A DNA stretch of 64,000 nucleotides from an uncultured bacterium (GTDB lineage Bacteria > Verrucomicrobiota > Kiritimatiellia > RFP12 > UBA1067): contig CADCCQ010000001.1 of the NCBI GenBank assembly GCA_902799955.1, positions 37,443 through 101,442 on the forward strand, written 5' to 3'. The position numbers were made by a program, and so were the translations under genes. Below the pieces are notes generated by a model that was not told the DNA's origin, ran no database searches, and saw nothing but the letters and a program-made list of their open reading frames with translations. Every line of letters starts with the position of its first letter. Position 1 is the first letter of the stretch. Of the stretch, positions 52,587-61,273 are shown one piece after another.

Positions 52587-53782
52587 CCCAACAATGTCTT
52601 CATATAAAGAACCTTGTTCACCTGCGGCGGCTCCTTCGGACGGCCGAGGTCCTTACGGGCTCCCTTTGCAACTTTGAAAAGAATGAAGTTCGGCTTCTTT
52701 GGCAGTTCGTCATAGTAGTCAGGCTTATGTTGCTTCGCCTGCTCTTCCATTGAAATGAGCCAGTTCATTCCAGAAGCGACCTCATCGACACCGATTCCTT
52801 CAGGATTAACATATTGGTCTTGCGGCGACTGAAGAACGTTGTATCCGAATTCCTCCGCAAGCTTTTCAAAGTCCATATCTCCGCCAACCGTCGGCTGTCC
52901 GCCGACCGAGTCATGCGCAGCGTTGTTGAATACGATGTGCGTAAGGTTCTCGCACCCAGAGCGCCCGACAATTGCCATATTCCCCATCTGCATGATACTT
53001 GCGCCGTCACCATCGAAGCAATACACTTTCCTATCCGGCTGCGCCTTGGCAATTCCCATCGCGATCATTGAAGCATGTCCCATTGAGCCTACGGTCAGAA
53101 AGTCGCGTGAATGGTCTTGTCCAAGGCGTTCGCGTGTCTCATACACCTCGCGGGAAATCATACCAGTTGTTGAAACGACCACAGCATCTTTCGGCAGTGC
53201 CTTGAGTACACCTTCTATCGCCTGTTCGCGCGGAAGTGATGCGATGTCCGGCTTTTTGTTCTGAAGTTTGTATTCGGCAAATAGTCCCTTGCGGACAACG
53301 AGCGTAACGGGGCGCGATTCTGCCTTGGCGCGAGCAATCATCTTCCGCGTCAATTCAAGCGCGGCGGCTTCGTCGTCCGGTAGGACTTCCGTCGGAATCC
53401 CCAACGTTTCAAAGAGCGAGACGGTCACCTTGCCCTGCTTGACATGCTGCGGTTCGTCTTTCACGCCAGGCTCGCCACGCCATCCAACGAGCAGCACCAT
53501 AGGGATAGAGTAGACATCTGGATCGGCGAGCGACGCAAGCGGATTCACGGCATTACCCTGTCCCGAGTTCTGCATATATATAAGCGCCGGTTTTCCCGTC
53601 GCCAAGTAGTGTCCCGCCGCCAATCCAACCGCACCACCTTCATTCGCGGCAATCACGTGGTTCTCCCCGCAATTGTCCGTGACATACGCGCAGAAGCTCT
53701 TCAGCAGAGAATCCGGCACACCGGTGAAGAACTCCACACCTTCTTCGCCAAGGCAGGATACAAATTTTTCAACATATATCAT
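52583..53782 (-). CDS. aepY: Phosphonopyruvate decarboxylase
   Basis: A 399-residue thiamine-diphosphate enzyme that makes phosphonoacetaldehyde irreversible from phosphonopyruvate: FFTGVPDSLLKSFCAYV, AANEGGAVGLAAGHYLATGK with the catalytic Glu, MQNSGQGNAVNPLASL, and the ThDP motif CFDGDGASIMQMGNMAIVG. AAGGATG precedes the ATG at 53782, and the gene overlaps a 30-codon ORF by ATGA. A decayed copy of its N terminus lies at 62911-63039. Confidence 0.94.
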   Translation of the reverse strand: MIYVEKFVSCLGEEGVEFFTGVPDSLLKSFCAYVTDNCGENHVIAANEGGAVGLAAGHYLATGKPALIYMQNSGQGNAVNPLASLADPDVYSIPMVLLVGWRGEPGVKDEPQHVKQGKVTVSLFETLGIPTEVLPDDEAAALELTRKMIARAKAESRPVTLVVRKGLFAEYKLQNKKPDIASLPREQAIEGVLKALPKDAVVVSTTGMISREVYETRERLGQDHSRDFLTVGSMGHASMIAMGIAKAQPDRKVYCFDGDGASIMQMGNMAIVGRSGCENLTHIVFNNAAHDSVGGQPTVGGDMDFEKLAEEFGYNVLQSPQDQYVNPEGIGVDEVASGMNWLISMEEQAKQHKPDYYDELPKKPNFILFKVAKGARKDLGRPKEPPQVNKVLYMKTLLG

Positions 53783-53871
53783 TTGTTCATCCTTACAAGG
53801 TTGTTCAGCACGCCGTCAAACAGCCAGTACAAATTACGGCAGACGAGGTCGTGGAGGTTGAAAATTATCAT
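53779..53871 (-). CDS. Possible 30-residue leader ORF of aepY
   Basis: MIIFNLHDLVCRNLYWLFDG then VLNNLVRMNK, ending in the ATGA overlap with aepY. The exact overlap suggests translational coupling, but the ribosome site is poor and no homologue is recognised; it may be the tail of a lost upstream gene. Confidence 0.3.
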   Translation of the reverse strand: MIIFNLHDLVCRNLYWLFDGVLNNLVRMNK

Positions 53872-53910
53872 GCTCTTTCTATTCACACTTGAGCATTTTA
53901 GGCATTGGAA

Positions 53911-54603
53911 TCATATATTCAAGATCTTGGCAGCAAGTTGAGCCAAATCCTTCGCATCTTCCGGTCGCCAGCCATTACGCTTTGCCCATTTTCGAATGTC
54001 ATTGGAAGCAAAGCCAGCAATATATGGCTTGATTCTTCCGAGGGCAACCTTTGCCGTAGCCAAATCTGACGGATGAGATATGCCGGTCGTTATGTTGATA
54101 CCATTAGTCAACTGGTGGAGAACTGATTCGACATTCTGCGGCAAAGGCATTGGATGAACATTCCAAGTATTTTTACCGAGAATGTTAACATTAGGCCATG
54201 TCATCAACCAGTCCTTACCTTCATCTTCCAACCAAGGAAGGAGCATTACAGCTTGTGAAGAAGTCAAGGAGTCGAGGACATCATGCGATTCTGTTGCCAG
54301 ATATACTCCAATAACCATGCCATAGGAGTTCCAAGGGGAAACCGATTTATAACTCACCAAATTCATCGATATATTGGGGGATAGAAAAATCGTCTCCCCT
54401 TGACACAGTTTCTTTACACCACTTTCCTGAACAACCTTTCTTAAGGCGTCCGCAAACACGGTTGCAGCGAAATGACACTTATCCTCAACAAGCAGCGTTA
54501 TACTCGACACCCCACTCATTTTGCATATATTGATAGCCCCAAGGATTGCCGTTGTTGCGGTAGCCTCATTAGCGCCATGGTTTTCAACAAGATATCTTTG
54601 CAT
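53911..54603 (-). CDS. Unknown cytoplasmic protein
   Basis: A 230-residue protein with no motif I recognise: MQRYLVENHGANEATATTAI, VSSITLLVEDKCHFAATVFA, then KPYIAGFASNDIRKWAKRNG near the end. GAGGT lies 9 bases before the ATG. No signal peptide or membrane segment. Composition is AT-rich like the SDH proteinase and Cas2-like genes upstream, with which it may form a module, although a 250-base gap with a gene fragment separates them. Confidence 0.6.
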   Translation of the reverse strand: MQRYLVENHGANEATATTAILGAINICKMSGVSSITLLVEDKCHFAATVFADALRKVVQESGVKKLCQGETIFLSPNISMNLVSYKSVSPWNSYGMVIGVYLATESHDVLDSLTSSQAVMLLPWLEDEGKDWLMTWPNVNILGKNTWNVHPMPLPQNVESVLHQLTNGINITTGISHPSDLATAKVALGRIKPYIAGFASNDIRKWAKRNGWRPEDAKDLAQLAAKILNI

Positions 54604-54635
54604 ACGTTTACCTCATTATTTCATTTTCTTTCGAG

Positions 54636-54698
54636 TTAGTCCACTTCTTTCGAGTTAGTCCACAACCCGTGGAGATTGCAGTAGGCGACGACGTGGAG
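54636..54698 (-). pseudogene. Superoxide reductase C-terminal fragment
   Basis: LHVVAYCNLHGLWTNSKEVD and a stop, against LHATAYCNLHGLWSSS in the intact gene at 18474. Cys and His iron ligands are kept, but nothing of the upstream domain remains. A 15-base unit GGACTAACTCGAAAG is duplicated at its end. Confidence 0.8.
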
Positions 54699-54855
54699 AG
54701 TGCTAGAAATGACAGGGACAGACACGATTGCCACAGTAAATTACCACAGTAGTTTTCCCCTATGGTGCCAGTTCACATGGATGAATTCACCACAGGCCGC
54801 ATATCCAGCACCTTGCACCAACCACCGCCCGTCACCTTCACCCCATCAACAATTT

Positions 54856-55749
54856 CTATGCAAAGTCCGCTTTGACTTCTATTTCATTTAGAATTGTGAT
54901 TTTGGGATCTGAAGTGTATTTATTGAATAAAATCACTGGTTCAACTTCCTTAAATATACCAGATTCCCATGTTTCTGACTCAATTAATTCAACATTTATC
55001 CCCAACGATCTCGCCTCCTCAAAATCAATTGCCGTATCATGCGATGGGTAATTTCTTGCAAGCATATTTACTATGCGATAAGCCTTTCTGCTTTCATATG
55101 CACGCGACATTAATCTCACACCATAAGAAATACCAACATTTTGAGAACGCATCATTTCACCTAGTTTCGTAGGTTCTATCTGCTGTGTAATTGGAGAAAG
55201 TAATCCTTTTGCGATGTCTACCGCCGCATGGCTAGCAGTCTGGGTTGATATTAAAATGTCGCGCCGCGATTTTAATTTCCCGAACAGGTCAATAAATATA
55301 TCTTCAGCAATCAAACTTATATCAGTAATAGCTTGACGAAAACACTCCCCTGACATTCTATAGAACTCATCTTCTTTCCTAAGCTGTATGTCTAATGGCC
55401 CCAGATTTGAACCTATTGACATAAAAATCTGATCTGCTCCTAATGCAAAGAGTGTACCCGCACTATAACATTCTCCAAACAAAACAACACCAATATATTT
55501 ATATTGTAACTTTAACAGTTGCATCATTTTAAATGCATCGTGCGGGCTTCCTCCAGATGTTCCAATTAAAATATAAACTTTGGCTTTTTTTCTACTTGCC
55601 AATCCTCTGATAGAAGTTTGCCAATCAAGATATACTCCTGTACGAATGTCTCCAGTAAACATCACAACGTCAAAATCAGTAAGATATGAAGAATACGTCC
55701 TCCTTTCACTACTGACATCAATTCCTGCCTCATGATTTTCTTTTACCAT
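54856..55749 (-). CDS. ClpP-class SDH proteinase family protein
   Basis: A 297-residue protein of the serine dehydrogenase proteinase (SDH_sah) family, ClpP/crotonase fold: VVMFTGDIRTGVYLDWQ, then ILIGTSGGSPHDAFKMMQLL, with the Ser candidate in FGECYSAGTLFALGADQIFM and LGPLDIQL. No signal peptide or membrane anchor is evident. AGGTGA precedes the ATG. It is 12 bases downstream of the Cas2-like gene, so they are one operon. Such proteins occur next to defence-type genes, but a defined system with these partners is not known to me. Confidence 0.8.
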   Translation of the reverse strand: MVKENHEAGIDVSSERRTYSSYLTDFDVVMFTGDIRTGVYLDWQTSIRGLASRKKAKVYILIGTSGGSPHDAFKMMQLLKLQYKYIGVVLFGECYSAGTLFALGADQIFMSIGSNLGPLDIQLRKEDEFYRMSGECFRQAITDISLIAEDIFIDLFGKLKSRRDILISTQTASHAAVDIAKGLLSPITQQIEPTKLGEMMRSQNVGISYGVRLMSRAYESRKAYRIVNMLARNYPSHDTAIDFEEARSLGINVELIESETWESGIFKEVEPVILFNKYTSDPKITILNEIEVKADFA

Positions 55750-55761
55750 AAATCACCTCTA

Positions 55762-56043
55762 TTACATTTGAACATTGTTGTCAAGTCTCCACTTCTTACT
55801 TCCACGAGCACCATCCAAAATCCAAGAATTATTTACGCCACAAACTTCTGTTATAAGACAATAAAGTTGAGAGGAAACAGACTCTTTAAGTGCATCTATA
55901 ATCTCCCCTGCTTGTTGATCAGAGATTACAAGCCATGTTGACTCAAGGCACCTAATCGAATTCCCTAAAGATGCCAATGTAGATTCAAGGCGTTGCCTTT
56001 CTTCAGCATCACCACTGAAATCATATGATATAGTGTACAGCAT
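55762..56043 (-). CDS. Cas2/SinR-like small protein
   Basis: A 93-residue ferredoxin-like protein: MLYTISYDFSGDAEERQRLE, then SLGNSIRCLESTWLVISDQQ. The YxISYDL start and LESTWL strand match the SinR/Cas2-like group of stand-alone proteins. No CRISPR array, cas1 or other cas gene is present, so a CRISPR role is not claimed. Coupled to the SDH proteinase gene. Confidence 0.7.
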   Translation of the reverse strand: MLYTISYDFSGDAEERQRLESTLASLGNSIRCLESTWLVISDQQAGEIIDALKESVSSQLYCLITEVCGVNNSWILDGARGSKKWRLDNNVQM

Positions 56044-56087
56044 TCTCAGTATTTCCTTTCATAATGCTTTTAGATACCTCTAGGGGG

Positions 56088-56150
56088 CTCAAAGGGTCAG
56101 AGCTTATAATCCAACAGGGTCTGTATATGTTTTACTGTATATGTTTGCCT
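56088..56150. repeat. Direct repeat, copy 1
   Basis: GGGTCTGTATATGTTTTACT then GTATATGTTTGCC; nearly the same as 63661-63712. Both adjoin a GGGTCAGA sequence. The pair may mark ends of an island of about 7.6 kb. Confidence 0.7.
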
Positions 56151-56189
56151 CATATCATCTTACACCGCAGCAATTCTACCGCGCCCACG

Positions 56190-56268
56190 CCCCATTGTAC
56201 CGGACAACAACTCAATCACCATCATTCCACCAACCACGCCATCCAATCCGCCCTCACTCTTCCCCACC
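56190..56268 (-). pseudogene. Wzx flippase fragment, copy 2
   Basis: Reading VVGKSEGGLDGVVGGMMVIE, homologous at DNA level to 57370-57446 (AVGKSEFGLYGVVGGMTVIV). It overlaps the last codons of the membrane protein gene at 56254, whose final GGGEE comes from this DNA in another frame. Confidence 0.65.
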
Positions 56269-57165
56269 ACCCTTATACTCAAGAAGTTTTACACTTGCTG
56301 ACGACTTATTAAACTCCGCCATAACACACAGCATTGCGCCGACATTATTGAGTTGTGTTGCAATGCCGTCAATCCTCTGACAGATTATGTTCCCATTCCT
56401 ATAACGTATCTTTATATTTCCAAAGTCACTTATCATTTGCTTCAGCCGCACACATTCATAGGCCAATTCTTTCTCTTCATTTTCACATGCAATCTTCATC
56501 ACGCAATCTGCTAAAATCTTTGACACCTTTATCAGATTTTTCTGAGCCATCTTTAGATCAATCTTCCCTAATAACGAGGATGTCCACCCCACTGCTTTTC
56601 TAATGAAGCCCGCATCTTTTTTTGGCTTTGCAAGTAATGAGAATACAGCTGTCATACAATCTTGATCGTGCTGGGTAACACTATATAAGATTTTCAAGAA
56701 ATCACTCATAGCAGTATCACACAACAACCCATCATTTTTCTGTATGCCCTTTGCTAAATCTTCCAATTTCATGCCGTTAATTTTCTTCACCATTTCAGAT
56801 TCAGATGAGCCAAGCTCTGCATCTATATCATCATGACCCTGAACAAGCACAGATGCCACAATGGCTATCAACGTGTCTTTCTTATGATCAATATAGCATT
56901 CTATGAGCTTGGTAAATATCTTCCATGTGTGCGCTTGATTCCATGGCATAATTCCCTTAAAAAGCAAACACACAAATATAATTAAGCGAAGTATAATTAT
57001 CGCAAGCCACAGAAACCCCGCCATTATCATTCGCCACCACCACCGCTTAGCCAACAGCCCAGACAACCACCATGCGAATCCACTAGACAACAGCGACCAT
57101 AATAATGCCGCGCCGCACAGGAATATTGGCCAAGCTATGCCAAGTATGTTTAGAAACGTTTCCAC
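56254..57165 (-). CDS. Unknown membrane protein
   Basis: A 303-residue protein; residues 1-75 hold two to three hydrophobic segments (FLCGAALLWSLLSSGFAWWL; IIILRLIIFVCLLFKGI), the rest is a helical cytoplasmic domain (KLEDLAKGIQKNDGLLCD, MAQKNLIKVSKILADCVMKI). Start is GTG. No family recognised. It lies between two copies of a flippase fragment and its C terminus runs into one, so it was probably inserted there and its natural end may be lost. Confidence 0.6.
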   Translation of the reverse strand: METFLNILGIAWPIFLCGAALLWSLLSSGFAWWLSGLLAKRWWWRMIMAGFLWLAIIILRLIIFVCLLFKGIMPWNQAHTWKIFTKLIECYIDHKKDTLIAIVASVLVQGHDDIDAELGSSESEMVKKINGMKLEDLAKGIQKNDGLLCDTAMSDFLKILYSVTQHDQDCMTAVFSLLAKPKKDAGFIRKAVGWTSSLLGKIDLKMAQKNLIKVSKILADCVMKIACENEEKELAYECVRLKQMISDFGNIKIRYRNGNIICQRIDGIATQLNNVGAMLCVMAEFNKSSASVKLLEYKGGGEE

Positions 57166-57189
57166 TAAAACATCTTCTTTCTAAGATAC

Positions 57190-57369
57190 TACGGGCCCCT
57201 ATGGTGAAAACACCTTCGCGGCAATTCCGCACCCCTCTAGCGACCGCTCGACCTCTTGCGACCTTGCTGCGCAAGGCTCCTCGCGTTGCTCGTCGGGCAA
57301 CCTGATCGTTACGCGACAGGCGAATCTCGCGGCTCGGCCTGCGGCCTCGAGGGATATGCGCACCAACCT
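57190..57369. other. GC-rich hairpin-dense tract, unknown
   Basis: About 180 bases much richer in GC than the surroundings, with small perfect hairpins CCTTGC-TGC-GCAAGG (57262-57276), GTTGC...GCAAC (57285-57301) and GGCC-TGC-GGCC (57336-57346). It replaces the rest of the flippase gene. The frame stays open on the minus strand, but the reading is Arg/Ala-rich and not convincing as protein. Confidence 0.4.
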
Positions 57370-57549
57370 CATTGTATAAGCCAACATCACAATCACAGTC
57401 ATTCCACCGACCACACCATACAATCCAAACTCACTCTTCCCCACCGCCGTCAACACCCACCGGCTAATGAACAGCCCGCACACCAGCGCATACAAGCTCC
57501 GCCCGTATGTGGCGATGATGTTCAGGAAGATTCGACGGTTGGGGGACAT
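57370..57549 (-). pseudogene. Truncated Wzx flippase N terminus
   Basis: MSPNRRIFLNIIATYGRSLY, FISRWVLTAVGKSEFGLYGV, VGGMTVIVMLAYTM: 60 codons homologous to the intact flippase start (MSPNKRIALNILATYGRTVV). After the second membrane segment homology stops and GC-rich sequence follows. The frame stays open to 57199, but the added part is unlike any flippase. Confidence 0.8.
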
Positions 57550-57561
57550 GGGGGAAGAGTC

Positions 57562-58088
57562 TTTAGTTGGAGTCATGAGTTGGAGTTGGAGAGTGGTATG
57601 TATTTCTTCATTAATGATGTCAGCATGCGACTGATTTCTGACGCCAATGTTTCTGCATCTTCAATGGAGTCAACATACTCAAGCGTCTCTGCCAATTCCA
57701 GTTGCGTCATCGTCTCATAAAGCGAACCTCTTGCAATTGAGAGGAAATGCGCATAATCCCGGTTGGTTGCCCGACCGCAGCCTTCGGCAATGTTACTTGG
57801 GATGCTGACAACCGCACGTCTAATCTGATCCGATAATGCATACTTCTCTATTTCAGGTAACTGCTTCACAAGGGTGTAAACAACCTTGGTAAACTGCATA
57901 GCCTTCTGCCATACAATCAACTTTCTATACTGAAAATCTAAATCGTCCATTCTTGAATTAGTTGGAGTTTCGAGTTGGAATTCGAGAGTGGTACGTTCTC
58001 TTTTTGTTTTAGTTGAAGTTACGAGTTCCAGTTCAAGAATAATATTTCCAATTCCATTCTCCAACTCTTATCTCCAACTCCAACTAAA
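57562..58088. mobile_element. Four-helix-bundle cassette with inverted GTTGGAG arms
   Basis: TTTAGTTGGAGTCATGAG (57562 on) and CTTATCTCCAACTCCAACTA (ending 58088) form inverted arms around the second four-helix-bundle gene; extra GTTGGAG and GTTGAAGTTACGAGTTCC units lie at 57960-58040. Confidence 0.6.
57573..57950 (-). CDS. Four-helix-bundle (23S rRNA intervening-sequence type) protein
   Basis: A 125-residue TIGR02436-type protein: FQYRKLIVWQKAMQFTKVVY, SDQIRRAVVSIPSNIAEGCG, RDYAHFLSIARGSLYETMTQ. Close relative of the protein at 50349, with the same kind of inverted-repeat frame, so both are copies of one element. The longer frame to 58064 is repeat-coded; ATG 57950 is preferred. Confidence 0.9.
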   Translation of the reverse strand: MDDLDFQYRKLIVWQKAMQFTKVVYTLVKQLPEIEKYALSDQIRRAVVSIPSNIAEGCGRATNRDYAHFLSIARGSLYETMTQLELAETLEYVDSIEDAETLASEISRMLTSLMKKYIPLSNSNS

Positions 58089-58090
58089 TT

Positions 58091-58145
58091 CGCCTCCACC
58101 CCCATCACGCCTCACCCAGCAAATACAACCCTTTCCTCAAAGTTG
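58091..58145. repeat. Direct repeat flanking the methylase island, left copy
   Basis: CACCCAGCAAATACAACCCT within a 55-base stretch almost the same as 63381-63435. On the minus strand both read TLRKGLYLLG(E/V)A and a stop, so they are ends of duplicated genes. Confidence 0.75.
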
Positions 58146-58197
58146 CGCAAATGTGTATCCTATGATGCTGATGTGTTTTTTGTGTCATATCCATAGA

Positions 58198-59916
58198 TCA
58201 TGGCGCATCACCTTTTAATTTTCCCTCCAGCTTTTCTAATAATATTCTGAAACCCTCCATATCTGTAGAATTCGCATCTGCTTTTGCAAATTTAGGCAGC
58301 AAGGTTTTCTTCAAATCTTCCTTTACTTTGGGAAATCCTTTAAATCCATCTTCCACCTTAAAGTCCGTGTCAATGTATTTTTTACTAATATCCGCAACTT
58401 TCCCGTGATCAAAATAATCCTCAATGAGAAAATCCTTGCTAACATCACCACTCGTTGAAGGCAACATCAAAAGAAACATATCGCTACGCCCACATATCGG
58501 GCTAAAACCTGTGACATTTTCCTTCTTAAGGTTCTGATTGCCCATCAAATTCCTCGCACACTTTAGCCCCGCATCATCTCTATCAACCATGCGAATTATT
58601 ATGCGTCCATCAAGTTGCGCTATCTTTGCTAAAAAATCTTGATCCACTTCCGAATCCGTTCCACCGATTGGAATAAATTCAGTTTCGTTTCTTAACAACG
58701 GGAAGTTCCCTGTTAGCTTTTCTAACGCCTTTTTGATATACAAACAATCATTCTTGCCTTCGGTAACAACAATATTTTTTGTAGAAAAGAGCACATTGTA
58801 GAGCGTTGCATCATCAACCAGCTTGTGTCCTGCTTCAATTTGATCAGACACTTCTACCCTCTTACCATTATCCAACATTATGATTGATTGCGCTTTATTA
58901 ACGAAGCGGCATATAGATGGCGAATGGGTTGTCATGATGATATGGCGATTTGTCGTATATTCTTTCACTGCTTCAACAACAAATCGTTTATTCTTTATAT
59001 GTACATGAGCATCAGGCTCGTCCAACAAAAACAACGTATTTTCTTGCCCAGCATATTCTAATGCAGCCTTAATGAGCAATAGCTTCTTTCCACCCTCACT
59101 CAATGCGTCCACATTAAGCCCGTTGTTAAATATCACTTGAATATCAGAGATGATCTTGCTGCCCTTTGAAGTAAAACCTAAATACAGGTATTTATAAAGC
59201 ATTGCGCTATCAATACCATTGCTGTCAAGGAATTGCTTGAAGCCTTCTAAGGAAGCAAATGTAGAGTTTCCTTCCAGTTTTTTAGCGAAATCCAAGACAT
59301 TTGTTACAGCATAGTTCTGATAATTGGCGGGGGTTAATGTAAACCGTATCTCATTTACTTTGTTAATTCCAAGATCGTCTGCCCAAAATTTCTTAATGAG
59401 TTCACTGTTTGAAGACAGTAAGGACAATAAAGACAATTGCCAATAATACCTATTCAAAAAAAGCATCTTAGGATAACTTGGCAGCACAAGACCTCCCGCA
59501 ACGCCCTTGTTGATACTTGATATGAAATTCTTATATGATGGCTCATAATGTCGCGCCCACAAACGATCAGATTCTCCGCTATATATGGCCACTACTCTTT
59601 GTGGCAACCTGAATGGATTGACAGGACTTACGGCATTACCACCACTAAACTTTCTAAGGGTTACACCATCCCACTCGGCAGTATATTCTATACCATCTAT
59701 CACCCATACTATCTTGAAAGAGGAAACAAACCTTGGAGGCTTCCCTTCCTCCTCAAAATAAAGATTGCTAAAAATGTCACTTATGCACTCCAACAGGTTA
59801 CTCTTGCCACTACCATTGTTGCCTATCAGCAACGTTAATCCGTCACCTCCACAGAATTCAAAGGTCTCATCCTGTATATTGGCGAAACCTTTTATGTAAA
59901 GAGTCTTTATCCTCAT
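58198..59916 (-). CDS. OLD-like ATPase with Toprim domain
   Basis: A 572-residue protein: Walker A IGNNGSGKSNLLECISDIF, signature-like ALSEGGKKLLLIKAALEYAG, Walker B FLLDEPDAHVH and MTTHSPSICRF, then a Toprim nuclease region VVTEGKNDCLYIKKALEKL with MVDRDDAGLK. The order is that of OLD family nucleases. It lies 3 bases after hsdS, so it belongs to the methylase operon, where an effector nuclease would be expected. No signal for its own promoter. Confidence 0.87.
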   Translation of the reverse strand: MRIKTLYIKGFANIQDETFEFCGGDGLTLLIGNNGSGKSNLLECISDIFSNLYFEEEGKPPRFVSSFKIVWVIDGIEYTAEWDGVTLRKFSGGNAVSPVNPFRLPQRVVAIYSGESDRLWARHYEPSYKNFISSINKGVAGGLVLPSYPKMLFLNRYYWQLSLLSLLSSNSELIKKFWADDLGINKVNEIRFTLTPANYQNYAVTNVLDFAKKLEGNSTFASLEGFKQFLDSNGIDSAMLYKYLYLGFTSKGSKIISDIQVIFNNGLNVDALSEGGKKLLLIKAALEYAGQENTLFLLDEPDAHVHIKNKRFVVEAVKEYTTNRHIIMTTHSPSICRFVNKAQSIIMLDNGKRVEVSDQIEAGHKLVDDATLYNVLFSTKNIVVTEGKNDCLYIKKALEKLTGNFPLLRNETEFIPIGGTDSEVDQDFLAKIAQLDGRIIIRMVDRDDAGLKCARNLMGNQNLKKENVTGFSPICGRSDMFLLMLPSTSGDVSKDFLIEDYFDHGKVADISKKYIDTDFKVEDGFKGFPKVKEDLKKTLLPKFAKADANSTDMEGFRILLEKLEGKLKGDAP

Positions 59917-59919
59917 TTG

Positions 59920-61269
59920 CTATACTCCGTATGCGGTAAACAATTCCTTTGTCTGTACATCCGTCAGGTACCTTAGTAACTTCCGTTTCCTAACCACTTC
60001 GTTCTGGAAATTCCGTATTTCCTTCCCCAGTTGTTTCTGGATCGTAACACTTGGCTCTGGTATCTCCAGATCAAGAAAATCCGAGGTTGAAAGCCGTGGC
60101 ATACGTGTACCAATGAACTTATCCACCATCTGGCACTGTATATAGCCAGACCCCAACATCGCAATAAAGTAATTCAACTCAACTCTACCAGAAGGACGAA
60201 AGACTAGGAACTCAGACGAGCAGATTACATCTCTTTCATATGCATCATTTACCCAAAATTTATTCAAGTATGGACGTAACTTGCCATATATTATATATCC
60301 CTTAGGCACCTTTATTGAGGTACTCTTGATTTCGGCCCCCTTCACGCTTTTTGGTTTATCGACAAGAAGGCCAATATCTTTTTCCACATCAGCCATACCT
60401 ATATAATGATAGTTTTTAAGTGGCGTCATTTGTGGTTTCATCTTTAGCGACTTGCTATCCATAGTCATAATCTCTGCTATACAATCCCTTATTCTTACAG
60501 CATGCATAGAGAGTGTCACATCGTAAACCCTTATACTGTTCCATTTGTGCATATTCTGATACTCTACTGAAAACAATCTCGAGCCATTATTCGCCAAATG
60601 TGTTGCAGAATTACCGATAAATCTGGAAATAACAGACTCCCTTCTAACTCCAAAAGAATCTATGTCTGATTGCAATTCCAATCGTCTTTCTTGCAAAGAC
60701 CTATACTGTGCCAAAAAATTCTTTTGTTCTATTTTATTAGGCAGTGCAACGGTCACCTTTAGGAACTGATCTATTGTGATATACTGCCTGTTGGTTGTGC
60801 CGTGGCTGATAGCTTTTATCTGCGAAGTTACTCCTGGCCTTGCCAAAAGCTGCTGGAGAAACGATGGCACAACCATATTCTCATCAATTATAAACACCCA
60901 GAAATTGTCCGTCACCACGCAGCCTTCTGCATCCTCTGGCACTATACCTGCAGCCCCGTTTCTAGCGTCTATGCTACTTACAACAAGTTGCCCCGCATGT
61001 ACCCTAAATTGATTTTTCCGACCAATATCTTTTCCTCGTATCTTTTCTTTCCTCCCCCCCCTCATCCTCACTGTCACACCAGCACCGCCTGACCTAATAG
61101 TCAATCGGGCGTACATCTCATCATCCTGAATCACTACGGGCTCCATTACTCTTCTAAGGAGCGAAGAAAGCATATAAACATTTAAACCGGCTTTCTGTAC
61201 ACTGAAATTACTACTTGGTGCCGCAAACGCCCAATTAGATAATGCGCTGTATTGGAGAATTTCAATCAT
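59920..61269 (-). CDS. hsdS: Type I-like specificity subunit
   Basis: A 449-residue protein with two target-recognition halves: ALPNKIEQKNFLAQYRSLQE and IPEPSVTIQKQLGKEIRNFQ are the paired conserved coiled-coil regions; HGTTNRQYITIDQFLKVTVA and PRLSTSDFLDLEIPEP are the TRD ends. ATG 61269 follows the hsdM stop by 4 bases with GGTTGAGGT upstream. It selects the DNA sequence methylated by the HsdM protein. Confidence 0.9.
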   Translation of the reverse strand: MIEILQYSALSNWAFAAPSSNFSVQKAGLNVYMLSSLLRRVMEPVVIQDDEMYARLTIRSGGAGVTVRMRGGRKEKIRGKDIGRKNQFRVHAGQLVVSSIDARNGAAGIVPEDAEGCVVTDNFWVFIIDENMVVPSFLQQLLARPGVTSQIKAISHGTTNRQYITIDQFLKVTVALPNKIEQKNFLAQYRSLQERRLELQSDIDSFGVRRESVISRFIGNSATHLANNGSRLFSVEYQNMHKWNSIRVYDVTLSMHAVRIRDCIAEIMTMDSKSLKMKPQMTPLKNYHYIGMADVEKDIGLLVDKPKSVKGAEIKSTSIKVPKGYIIYGKLRPYLNKFWVNDAYERDVICSSEFLVFRPSGRVELNYFIAMLGSGYIQCQMVDKFIGTRMPRLSTSDFLDLEIPEPSVTIQKQLGKEIRNFQNEVVRKRKLLRYLTDVQTKELFTAYGV

Positions 61270-61273
61270 TACC

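Noticed and set aside
54780..54880. Minus-strand reading EIVDGVKVTGGGWCKVLDMRPV
   Set aside because: Looks like a gene fragment, but I could not tie it to any family or to a gene in the window.
55762..56043. CRISPR adaptation gene cas2
   Set aside because: No cas1 or array nearby; stand-alone SinR/Cas2-like proteins are common.
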